Origin: Sutcliffiella horikoshii
GTDB lineage: Bacteria; Bacillota; Bacilli; Bacillales; Bacillaceae_I
Length of the DNA: 64,000 bases
Reading direction: 5' to 3'
Assembly (NCBI RefSeq): GCF_002157855.1
Contig: NZ_CP020880.1
Span: 2,480,001-2,544,000, forward strand
Positions 57,864 through 64,000 of this stretch are shown in pieces; position 1 is the first letter of the stretch, and every line of letters starts with the position of its first letter. Position numbers and translations under genes: made by a program. The notes beneath the pieces are model-generated. The model saw only the letters and a list, made by a program, of their open reading frames with translations, did no database searches and had not been told where the DNA came from.

Positions 57864-58013
57864 TTCTTCATCATTTAATAATGGTGTACTATCTCCTAAA
57901 TTGTATAGGCTACCGTCTTGGTGATCTGTTTCATGGTAGAACTTCTGCTCAAGCTTAAGGTTTGCAGTAGTAGCCTCATCTGCTGTCTTACTTTTCACGT
58001 CTTTTTTCACCAT
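57849..58013 (-). CDS. Small hydrophilic protein, not recognised
   Basis: A 54-residue protein, MVKKDVKSKTADEATTANL then KLEQKFYHETDHQDGSLYNL, ending LLNDEEKGAD. The ATG at 58013 follows GGAGGTGGC at a good distance, just past the bdhA stop, so translation looks real. No membrane segment or known motif. Its stop lies inside the terminator hairpin. Being last in the gntP-bdhA transcript, it may belong to that function, but this is a guess. Confidence 0.6.
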   Translation of the reverse strand: MVKKDVKSKTADEATTANLKLEQKFYHETDHQDGSLYNLGDSTPLLNDEEKGAD

Positions 58014-58026
58014 GCCACCTCCGTAT

Positions 58027-58803
58027 TTATTGAGCGGTGTATCCTCCATCCAACACAACCGCTTGACCTGTCACACCTTTTGCTTTATCGCTTGCTAAAA
58101 ACAAAGCATAGTCTGCAATTTCATCTACCGATAATAAACGTTTCTGCGGTACAAGCGGATAAATGACCAACTCCAACGCCTTTTCCAATGGAATGCTTCT
58201 TGTGTTTGCAAGATCTTGCAGCTGATTTCTAACAAGTGGTGTATCCACATAACCCGGGCATAAAGCATTGACAGTGATTCCATGCTCTGCTCCTTCTAAT
58301 GCGGCAACTTTTGTTAAACCTACCACACCATGTTTAGCGCTGTTGTAGCCGGCTTTTCCGGCAAAACCTATCAAGCCATTGATGGATGCCATGTTTAGGA
58401 TTCTTCCAAACCCGTTCTTTTTCATCAATGGAAAAACATGCTTAGTCGCCATAAACGGTGCGATGAGCATTATTTTTAGCAATAACTCATATTTTTCAGT
58501 TGAGAACTCTTCAATTGGCGCCACGTGTTGCATCCCTGCATTATTAATTAAAATATCCAGTGACCCAAAGTGTTCATATGTCTGATCCAATGCGCTTTTT
58601 ACCTCTTCTTCTTTTGTCACATCGCATTTTACTCCAAATACTTCATATCCTTTGTCTTTCAACTGTTTGACCGCTTTTTCAATTCCTTCTTCGTTAATAT
58701 CAGAAATAGCAACTTTCGCTCCATTTTCAGCAAAACGCTCTCCGATTTCATACCCTATTCCTTGTGCTGCCCCTGTAATGAATACTACTTTATTCTCAAC
58801 CAT
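58027..58803 (-). CDS. bdhA: 3-hydroxybutyrate dehydrogenase (short-chain dehydrogenase)
   Basis: Oxidises 3-hydroxybutyrate to acetoacetate with NAD. 258 residues of the classical SDR fold: FITGAAQGIGYEIGERF (cofactor), NNAGMQHVAPIEEF, the catalytic NMASINGLIGFAGKAGYNSAKHG (Ser, Tyr, Lys), CPGYVDTPLVRNQL, and GGYTAQ at the end. The HVAPIEEF segment and the downstream position after a GntP permease match 3-hydroxybutyrate operons. The start follows AAGGAGGAAGGAAA. Confidence 0.88.
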   Translation of the reverse strand: MVENKVVFITGAAQGIGYEIGERFAENGAKVAISDINEEGIEKAVKQLKDKGYEVFGVKCDVTKEEEVKSALDQTYEHFGSLDILINNAGMQHVAPIEEFSTEKYELLLKIMLIAPFMATKHVFPLMKKNGFGRILNMASINGLIGFAGKAGYNSAKHGVVGLTKVAALEGAEHGITVNALCPGYVDTPLVRNQLQDLANTRSIPLEKALELVIYPLVPQKRLLSVDEIADYALFLASDKAKGVTGQAVVLDGGYTAQ

Positions 58804-58823
58804 TTTCCTTCCTCCTTTTTGAT

Positions 58824-60110
58824 TTACATAATTCCGATGCTTGCCATAATGATAGCTACGACAACCGCTACCGTAGGGATTAATAGTGCGACCACTGCGA
58901 TGTCTTTGTATGAATCTTTATGGGTAAGACCTGTTACCGCAAATAGCGTAAGCAATGCGCCATTATGAGGCAAAATGGATGCTCCAGAGGCAAGTGCTGC
59001 GATTCTGTGAAAGGCATCTGGATTCATCCCGGTAGACTGAGCTAATTGATAATACTGATCCCCTAACGCTTCTAAGGCAATTCCCATTCCTCCTGAAGCA
59101 GATCCAGTTATCATCGCCATTAATTGAACAGACAGTGCCTCAGAAATTAGGGGGTTTCCTTTTACTCCTAACAGAATATCCGTCAACGTTTCAAATCCGG
59201 GAGCCGCTGTAACAACTGCTCCAAACCCTACAGCTGCACTAGTGTTGATAATGGCCATTACAGAACCTGAAGCCCCGCCATTGATTGCACCTATGAAAGT
59301 TTTGAATTTCTTGATATTAAATAGCATGATAGCTAAAGTCCCCACTATTAACGACGGTATGATGTCCCATTTGAAGACATTGAGGGTAATTACAACAATC
59401 ACTAAAGGAAGAAAAGACAATATCCAGTTAGGCAACTCTTCTTCTTTGATTTGTTTTACCTCTTGGCCACCTTTCGGCTCGTCAAATGTATCTCCCGCTT
59501 TGGTTAATCTGCCTTCCCTCCACTTTAAATAAAAATATCCCCCCACTGCCATTATTAATCCTGCTACAATCCCCATAATCGGCGCAGAAAGTGGAGTAGA
59601 TTTAAAGTAAGGAATAGGAATTAAGTTTTGAATTTGAGGGGTCCCTGGCAAAGCAGTCATCGTAAAGGTGAATGCCCCTAATGCAAATGTACCTGGCAGC
59701 AACTTTCTAGAAATATCTGCTTCTCTGAATAAGGCAATAGCGAGCGGATAGATAGCAAATACCACAACAAATAAACTCACCCCGCCATATGTCAGAACAG
59801 CTGCAGCAATTAACACTCCAAGAATGGCTCTCTTTTTTCCTATCAACTTGGTAATTTTAAATGCGACAGCTTGAGCTGCACCGGTATCTTCCATCAATTT
59901 TCCAAAAATAGCCCCAAGCAAGAATACTGGAAACCACTGTTTTGCAAAGTCGACAAAACCAGTCATATACGTTTGGGTATAGGCTGGCAAGAGATCTAAA
60001 CCGCTTAATAACGCAACTACCGCAGAAACAAGTGGAGCTATCCAGATGATGGACCATCCGAGGTAGGCAAGTAACATCAATAGTACCAGTCCAACGATAA
60101 TACTGAACAT
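58824..60110 (-). CDS. GntP-family permease
   Basis: About 428 residues from ATG 60110 (MFSIIVGLVLLMLLAYLGWS), which follows AAAGGAGGG. Twelve or so membrane segments, with FGKLMEDTGAAQAVAFK, TALPGTPQIQNLIP and a C-terminal GASILPHNGALLTLFAVTGL, all typical of GntP/citrate-like organic acid permeases. With bdhA directly downstream it probably imports 3-hydroxybutyrate or a related hydroxy acid rather than gluconate; that is inferred from context. Confidence 0.88.
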   Translation of the reverse strand: MFSIIVGLVLLMLLAYLGWSIIWIAPLVSAVVALLSGLDLLPAYTQTYMTGFVDFAKQWFPVFLLGAIFGKLMEDTGAAQAVAFKITKLIGKKRAILGVLIAAAVLTYGGVSLFVVVFAIYPLAIALFREADISRKLLPGTFALGAFTFTMTALPGTPQIQNLIPIPYFKSTPLSAPIMGIVAGLIMAVGGYFYLKWREGRLTKAGDTFDEPKGGQEVKQIKEEELPNWILSFLPLVIVVITLNVFKWDIIPSLIVGTLAIMLFNIKKFKTFIGAINGGASGSVMAIINTSAAVGFGAVVTAAPGFETLTDILLGVKGNPLISEALSVQLMAMITGSASGGMGIALEALGDQYYQLAQSTGMNPDAFHRIAALASGASILPHNGALLTLFAVTGLTHKDSYKDIAVVALLIPTVAVVVAIIMASIGIM

Positions 60111-60284
60111 ATATATATACCCTCCTTTATGTGGGAGAAATGGGATTCTTCTATATATGGAGGTAGTATTTGCTTTTTGTATTGGAAATATGTACATGTA
60201 GGGTTGGTGTGAGAGCATTATTTGTTGGGGTTTTTGTGTTTAGGCAGCCTTTTAAAATTAGGTAACTAGGTAGTTTCTATTTGC

Positions 60285-60548
60285 CCGAAGGAGCGTGCAT
60301 AGTACCTTAGAAGTCTTATAGGAGGAGTCTATTTAACCGAAGCTCCGGCTATAGCTGCTCTTTGGGCTTATAGAGCCCTTCTATACGACCGAAGCTCCGA
60401 CTATAGCTGTTCTTTAGTCTTTTAGAACCCTTCTATACGACCGAAGCTCTGACTATAGCTGTTCTTTAGTCTTTTAGAACCCTTCTATACGACCGAAACT
60501 CCGGCTAGAGTTGCTCTTTGGGCTTATAGAACCCTTCTATACGACCGT
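60285..60548. repeat. 52-bp tandem repeat array d (about 5 units)
   Basis: CCGAA(G/A), or CCGTA in the last unit, recurs at 60285, 60337, 60389, 60441, 60493 and 60545, exactly 52 bp apart. Middle units read CCGAAGCTCCGACTATAGCT followed by GTTCTTTAGTCTTTTAGAAC. The sequence differs from arrays a-c although the unit length is the same. It lies between rsiX and the GntP permease; no gene is seen in the 500-base gap. Confidence 0.93.
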
Positions 60549-60600
60549 ATCAACTGTTCCAAAAGAATTTTCGAGCAAAGAGACGACATAAAAGTAAAAA

Positions 60601-60620
60601 AGCGTGCTCATCTGCACGCT
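60601..60620 (-). terminator. Terminator of sigX-rsiX
   Basis: Minus strand AGCGTGC, loop, GCACGCT, then TTTTTAC. Confidence 0.9.
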
Positions 60621-60628
60621 TTTCATAC

Positions 60629-61900
60629 TTACTCGCTATACGGTATAGGATTCGGAGAGTAAGGCACGCTTACCTCTTCATTGAGTGTGATAGTCCCAAT
60701 CATCCCATCTTGAGAAGATTCAAAGACCACACCCCTTAATCCAAATTCTTTTGCTACCATCATCATCGCCTCAAGGGCAAAGATGGTTTCGTCATTATTT
60801 TCAAGTACGCTGCTATCTGCCAGCTTAATGCGAACTACAGCACCATCACTTTCTAGCCCCAATCCCTCCACTTTCACCGTATCCGGAATAGATGGCTCTA
60901 GTATACTGGTATCAGCTTGCTCTGGGGCACTTATCATCGCCGTGAGAGCATCTCCGATTGAAAGATATCTTTCATGCCCGGGGACAAGTAAAGGAAGGCT
61001 ACCTGTGTGGTATTTGAAATAAGCGCGCTTGTTTTTAGTCTGTAACTCTATCGGACCATTATATACATCGTTGCCAACTTGCACACCTTTAGTTGATCCA
61101 TTATCACTAAACAAAATATGAGTATAATTAGTACTGAAAGTATCACTAAGTTCTTTTGAGAACATAATGTCTTGATAAGATGTTAAACCTTTAGCCATAT
61201 CCGTTACATCTAAGATTGGCATCGCCCTATCTAACCCTATGTCACCTTCTGAAATTTTTACATTGTCATTGATAGTTGGCACATTAACCCCATAGTCCTC
61301 GTATGCTATTCCTCCCCGCACCTTATTGAGAGCATCCACATAAGTGTCATTTTCACCACGAGGAACAATCACAGTCAATGGTGTGCTGGAACCACCATGT
61401 TCAAAATTATCCGCCTCAATTAAGGACACGCCAATGGTTACAGCGTACTCTGATTCTATATTATAAGAAGGTGTAACAAAACTCTTCCCCTCCGCTGAAC
61501 TAATCTCAGCTGCGGCAAAGTCATTAGATTCCTCTTCACCTTCTGCCTTCAGTGAAGATTCTACCTCTTCCTCGAGGGCTTCCCTGCTGGTCACTGCGGC
61601 AGAATCCTCTGCACTATCATCTGCATTCATTGTTGCGGTGTCCATACTTTCTTCTGAACTGCTGTCAGATCCACTTAAGCTCATGTCGAACTGAATGTTG
61701 TTTACGAACATAGGTGCAACCAACGCGAACAGCACTAATGCCGCAACTAATGCAAAAGCAGGTACTATTTTCGAACGCCGCGGTGAATTTACTAGTTTTG
61801 GCTGTATTTCTTTATATATTTGTTTCGGGTCACGATCATCTTTAATTTTAGGCATTTGCCTTAACAACTTTTCGATTTGGTCTTCATCATTATGACGCAT
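60629..61900 (-). CDS. rsiX: Anti-sigma-X factor RsiX
   Basis: Holds the ECF sigma factor SigX at the membrane until a signal releases it. 423 residues: N-terminal cytoplasmic SigX-binding part (1-45, DEDQIEKLLRQMPKIKDDRD), one membrane helix (about 48-68), an acidic Ser/Glu-rich stretch (about 75-130) and an extracytoplasmic region. Recognised mainly by its 11-base overlap with sigX. The acidic stretch is unusually long. Confidence 0.9.
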   Translation of the reverse strand: MRHNDEDQIEKLLRQMPKIKDDRDPKQIYKEIQPKLVNSPRRSKIVPAFALVAALVLFALVAPMFVNNIQFDMSLSGSDSSSEESMDTATMNADDSAEDSAAVTSREALEEEVESSLKAEGEEESNDFAAAEISSAEGKSFVTPSYNIESEYAVTIGVSLIEADNFEHGGSSTPLTVIVPRGENDTYVDALNKVRGGIAYEDYGVNVPTINDNVKISEGDIGLDRAMPILDVTDMAKGLTSYQDIMFSKELSDTFSTNYTHILFSDNGSTKGVQVGNDVYNGPIELQTKNKRAYFKYHTGSLPLLVPGHERYLSIGDALTAMISAPEQADTSILEPSIPDTVKVEGLGLESDGAVVRIKLADSSVLENNDETIFALEAMMMVAKEFGLRGVVFESSQDGMIGTITLNEEVSVPYSPNPIPYSE

Positions 61901-62426
61901 TGCTGTTTCCTCCTTTCTCTTGAAGTTCTTCCATATATGCCTTCAAGACCTTTAAGGCTCTATGTTGAGTAGTTTTCACCTTACTTTCCGTCCAGCCGAG
62001 AATTTGAGCTGTTTCTTGAATAGTAAGGGCTTGTATGTACCGCAAGATAAGGACTAGTCGGTGATCGACTTTACATTTATCCAAACACCGGTACATTTGT
62101 TGAACTTGTTCATTTTGTACGGCTATCTCTTCAGGAAGTGGAGCGTGATCTTTTACCTGTTGTTTATTCCAGTCGAAAGTTTCAAGTAGTTTGTTTTTCC
62201 ATCCTTTTTGTTTGCGAAAGGAATCAATGGCAACATGCTTGGCAATTGAAAAGAGCCAGGTCTTTTCACTGCTTTTCCCTTCAAAACGGTCATAGGAACG
62301 TAAAACTTTTATATAAACTTCTTGAACGAGGTCTTCCGCTTGCTCCTTGTTGTTCACCATGTAATATAAGAACTGATAAACATCTTGGTGATATTTTTCA
62401 TAGAGCTCTTGAAAAACGGTATTCAT
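61890..62426 (-). CDS. sigX: RNA polymerase ECF sigma factor SigX
   Basis: A 178-residue ECF sigma factor. Region 2 contains YYMVNNKEQAEDLVQEVYIKV and KTWLFSIAKHVAIDSFRK; region 4 has LVLILRYIQALTIQETAQIL and TESKVKTTQHRALK. In B. subtilis SigX controls cell-envelope charge and modification genes. It overlaps rsiX. A matching autoregulatory promoter lies upstream at 62451-62477. Confidence 0.95.
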   Translation of the reverse strand: MNTVFQELYEKYHQDVYQFLYYMVNNKEQAEDLVQEVYIKVLRSYDRFEGKSSEKTWLFSIAKHVAIDSFRKQKGWKNKLLETFDWNKQQVKDHAPLPEEIAVQNEQVQQMYRCLDKCKVDHRLVLILRYIQALTIQETAQILGWTESKVKTTQHRALKVLKAYMEELQEKGGNSNAS

Positions 62427-62450
62427 AGTTTCCCTCCGTTCATTTCATTA

Positions 62451-62477
62451 GTCGTATATTGTAGTAAGAAAGTTACA
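62451..62477 (-). promoter_or_regulatory. SigX-type ECF promoter of sigX-rsiX
   Basis: Minus strand TGTAAC (62472-62477), 17 bases, CGAC (62451-62454), the known SigX/SigW-type consensus, just before sigX. Confidence 0.85.
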
Positions 62478-62650
62478 TTACAAATATATTAAAAAAATTA
62501 CAATTTGACTAGGGTTATTTGGTAATTATTTCTTTTGGTTTTATGTGTAATTTAAGTATAAGGGATGTCCATTTAGGATTATAGGGATTTTTGTAGGCTT
62601 TTCCAAAGAGGTTATATACATATTTCGACCTATTTTTGTATGACACCGCG

Positions 62651-62772
62651 GTTGATTTCCGCAAATGGCTTCGCTTTCCTAGGGGCGCTGCTGGAGCCTC
62701 CTCGGCTTCGCCTGTGTGGTATCCACCTAGCGCTATCTCCCTCAAGAGTCTTCGCCTTTTGCTCCAATCAAC
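62651..62772. repeat. Dispersed repeat element, copy F (122 bp)
   Basis: GTTGATTTCCGCAAATGGCT at the left end and GCTCCAATCAAC at the right; almost identical to copy A. It lies between sigX and the ECF-transporter gene, beyond the latter's terminator. Nothing else is seen in the rest of the 62478-62819 stretch. Confidence 0.85.
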
Positions 62773-62819
62773 AGCTAGAAACTCCTATCAATTTCGCTTC
62801 ACCTTTTACATAGTAAAAA

Positions 62820-62842
62820 CGCCAATCCACAGAGGATTGGCG
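62820..62842 (-). terminator. Terminator of the ECF S component gene
   Basis: Minus strand CGCCAATCC / GGATTGGCG nine-pair stem followed by TTTTTAC. Confidence 0.92.
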
Positions 62843-62850
62843 CTTCCGTA

Positions 62851-63408
62851 TCATTTCTTGTAGGCGTTGCTCATTTGATATTGTGCCAGGCTCTCTTTTC
62901 TTTTAATGATGAATGGAGCTCTTTCGTTTAAGAGTTTGGAAAGGATTGGATAAAGAACAATGAAGAAAACGACATTTCCGACTGCATGGTTGATATCAAA
63001 TGGTAGTCCAGCAAGATAATATGGCCAAAATGGAAATCCTCCGACAATCATGTTTTGTATGGAGAAAACAAAACCGAAAAACAGCCCGCAAAGCCCAGCA
63101 TAGATGGAAAGTATGAATACTGGGATTCTTTTAAACCAAATCCCAATTGCACCACTTAACAACCCAATTATTGACCATGCAAAGATTTGTGTGAATGTCC
63201 ACATGCCAGTACCAAGAACTAGGTTCGTTGCAAAGGTCGTACCTACTGCAAGAATTACACCTGAAACCGGCCCCATCCAAAAAGCACAAATTATGATGAT
63301 TGCCGTCACTGGCTGGACGTTAGGTATCGATGCGAAAACAATTCTCCCTACTACACAAAGGGCTATTAAAACACCAAGAAGAGCTATTTTTCTGGTTGCC
63401 ATCATCAT
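62851..63408 (-). CDS. ECF transporter S component, vitamin type (possibly cobalamin)
   Basis: A 185-residue protein with six membrane segments in the ECF S-component pattern, starting MMMATRKIALLGVLIALCVV. It contains FASIPNVQPVTAIIIICAFWMGPVSG and the C-terminal GLPFDINHAVGNVVFF segment. It should bind a vitamin and use the shared EcfAA'T module. The DUF4430 lipoprotein encoded just upstream (four-base overlap) shares a fold with the transcobalamin C-terminal domain, so cobalamin is a reasonable but unproven substrate. Confidence 0.8.
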   Translation of the reverse strand: MMMATRKIALLGVLIALCVVGRIVFASIPNVQPVTAIIIICAFWMGPVSGVILAVGTTFATNLVLGTGMWTFTQIFAWSIIGLLSGAIGIWFKRIPVFILSIYAGLCGLFFGFVFSIQNMIVGGFPFWPYYLAGLPFDINHAVGNVVFFIVLYPILSKLLNERAPFIIKRKESLAQYQMSNAYKK

Positions 63409-63827
63409 TCCACCTTTTGATAGTCAAAATGAACTTCGTCGTTCTCCTCTAGCGTGTAATCACTTGCTCCTACCATTAAGCTTTCGCCGTTAACGGAGAT
63501 GTTCCAATAATAATCAGATTCTTCCTCAGATCCCAGACCGTCGATTCCAACGATGAAATCTCCTCCAAATCCTGTAGCAAGCTCAAAGTTACGATCCATG
63601 ACTTCCATCAAAGACTCACCTTCTTCAAACTCAACTGTCTCCTCACTGATTACTTCTTCGCCTTCTTTCGTTAGTTTAATCGTGGTGGAAAGTTGGCTTT
63701 CTTGTTGTTCTTCTGTTTCAACAGGAGTCTCATTACTAGTTGACTGATTTGTTTCATTGCCTGCATTAGCGCAGCCTGTAATGGCAAGAGTTAATGATAG
63801 TAATAGTGTAAGTAAAAGTTTATTCAT
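63405..63827 (-). CDS. DUF4430 (transcobalamin-like C-terminal domain) lipoprotein
   Basis: About 140 residues from ATG 63827 (MNKLLLTLLLSLTLA), which follows AAGGGG. Lipoprotein signal with lipobox AITGC (Cys19), a Thr/Glu/Gln-rich spacer (about 20-45), then a DUF4430 domain: VEFEEGESLMEVMDRNFELA, GFGGDFIVGIDGLG and YYWNISVNGESLMVGASDYT. The domain is known as a small cobalamin- or intrinsic-factor-like module. It probably acts as a surface substrate binder for the S component encoded next. Confidence 0.82.
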   Translation of the reverse strand: MNKLLLTLLLSLTLAITGCANAGNETNQSTSNETPVETEEQQESQLSTTIKLTKEGEEVISEETVEFEEGESLMEVMDRNFELATGFGGDFIVGIDGLGSEEESDYYWNISVNGESLMVGASDYTLEENDEVHFDYQKVE

Positions 63828-63941
63828 CTGTTTTTTCCCCTTATGTAATAAATTTGCCGTGCAAGTTGTAAATCCGTGAATGATTCTCTTCCTAACTTTA
63901 CCGCTAATGTCCCAATCGATCTGTGTTGAGCAAAACAAAAA

Positions 63942-63966
63942 ACCTCATCCAATTTCAGGATGAGGT
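63942..63966 (-). terminator. Terminator upstream of the DUF4430 lipoprotein gene
   Basis: Minus strand ACCTCATCC / GGATGAGGT nine-pair stem followed by TTTTTTGTTTT. It lies about 115 bases before the lipoprotein start and on its strand, so it may end the previous gene or be the switch of a riboswitch beyond the window. Confidence 0.85.
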
Positions 63967-64000
63967 GATAACGGCAATGTCATAATACGACATATAAAGA

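Noticed and set aside
60111-60230. Sigma-54 promoter for the gntP-bdhA genes
   Set aside because: No GG/GC pair at -24/-12 spacing was found upstream of the permease.

Overview
The window is a chromosomal segment of a low-GC, spore-forming Bacillaceae (Bacillus sensu lato). The gene order closely follows the Bacillus subtilis stretch from the qcr/ypi region through the aromatic amino acid supraoperon, hbs, spoIVA, der, cmk, sleB, gudB and recS to serA and sigX. Sporulation and germination genes (spoIVA, sleB, ypeB, a GerA-type subunit), ECF sigma factor SigX, TRAP control of trp and a two-component heptaprenyl diphosphate synthase all fit this group. I do not assign a species.

Layout. 1-1117 is the right end of an IS3-family (IS150-like) element, which stops inside a 52-bp tandem repeat array. 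1363-4147 holds ypiB, ypiA and an unrecognised amidohydrolase-like gene. 4582-17029 (minus strand) is the aromatic supraoperon aroC-aroB-aroH-trpEDCFBA-hisC-tyrA-aroA, with a TRAP-type leader of 11 GAG/UAG triplets and an attenuator before trpE. cheR and ndk follow, then hepT-menG-hepS (menaquinone), mtrB (TRAP itself), folE, hbs, spoIVA, yphF, yphE, gpsA, der, the YIEGIA-type membrane cassette, ypzI, fni, ypfD-plsC-cmk, ypfB, motI, ypeB, sleB, prsW, ansA, ypdA, gudB, mecB, a B12-binding MerR regulator, ypbG, ypbF, ypbE, ypbD, recS, ypbB, fer, an FMN riboswitch with ribU, and serA.

After serA the order becomes accessory: two pieces of an IS1182-like transposase flank an orphan gerA-type gene, followed by a PHP phosphatase, a small unknown gene, 3-hydroxybutyrate dehydrogenase and a GntP permease. 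The syntenic sigX-rsiX pair then returns. The window ends with an ECF-transporter S component and a DUF4430 lipoprotein preceded by a terminator.

What stands out. (1) Four intergenic tandem arrays share a 52-bp unit length although three of their unit sequences look unrelated, and two further arrays have units of about 20 and 21 bp. (2) A CarH/LitR-like photoreceptor-type regulator carries both cobalamin motifs and has three 11-bp direct repeats running into its own -35 box. (3) A gerA-type gene sits between the two pieces of a split transposase. (4) About 122-180-bp dispersed repeats with GTTGAT/ATCAAC-type ends occur five times, plus one 44-bp palindromic remnant. (5) A possible unannotated small transcript lies between gpsA and yphE. 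Coordinates and motifs were read by eye; family assignments come from motif recognition and gene order, not database searches.
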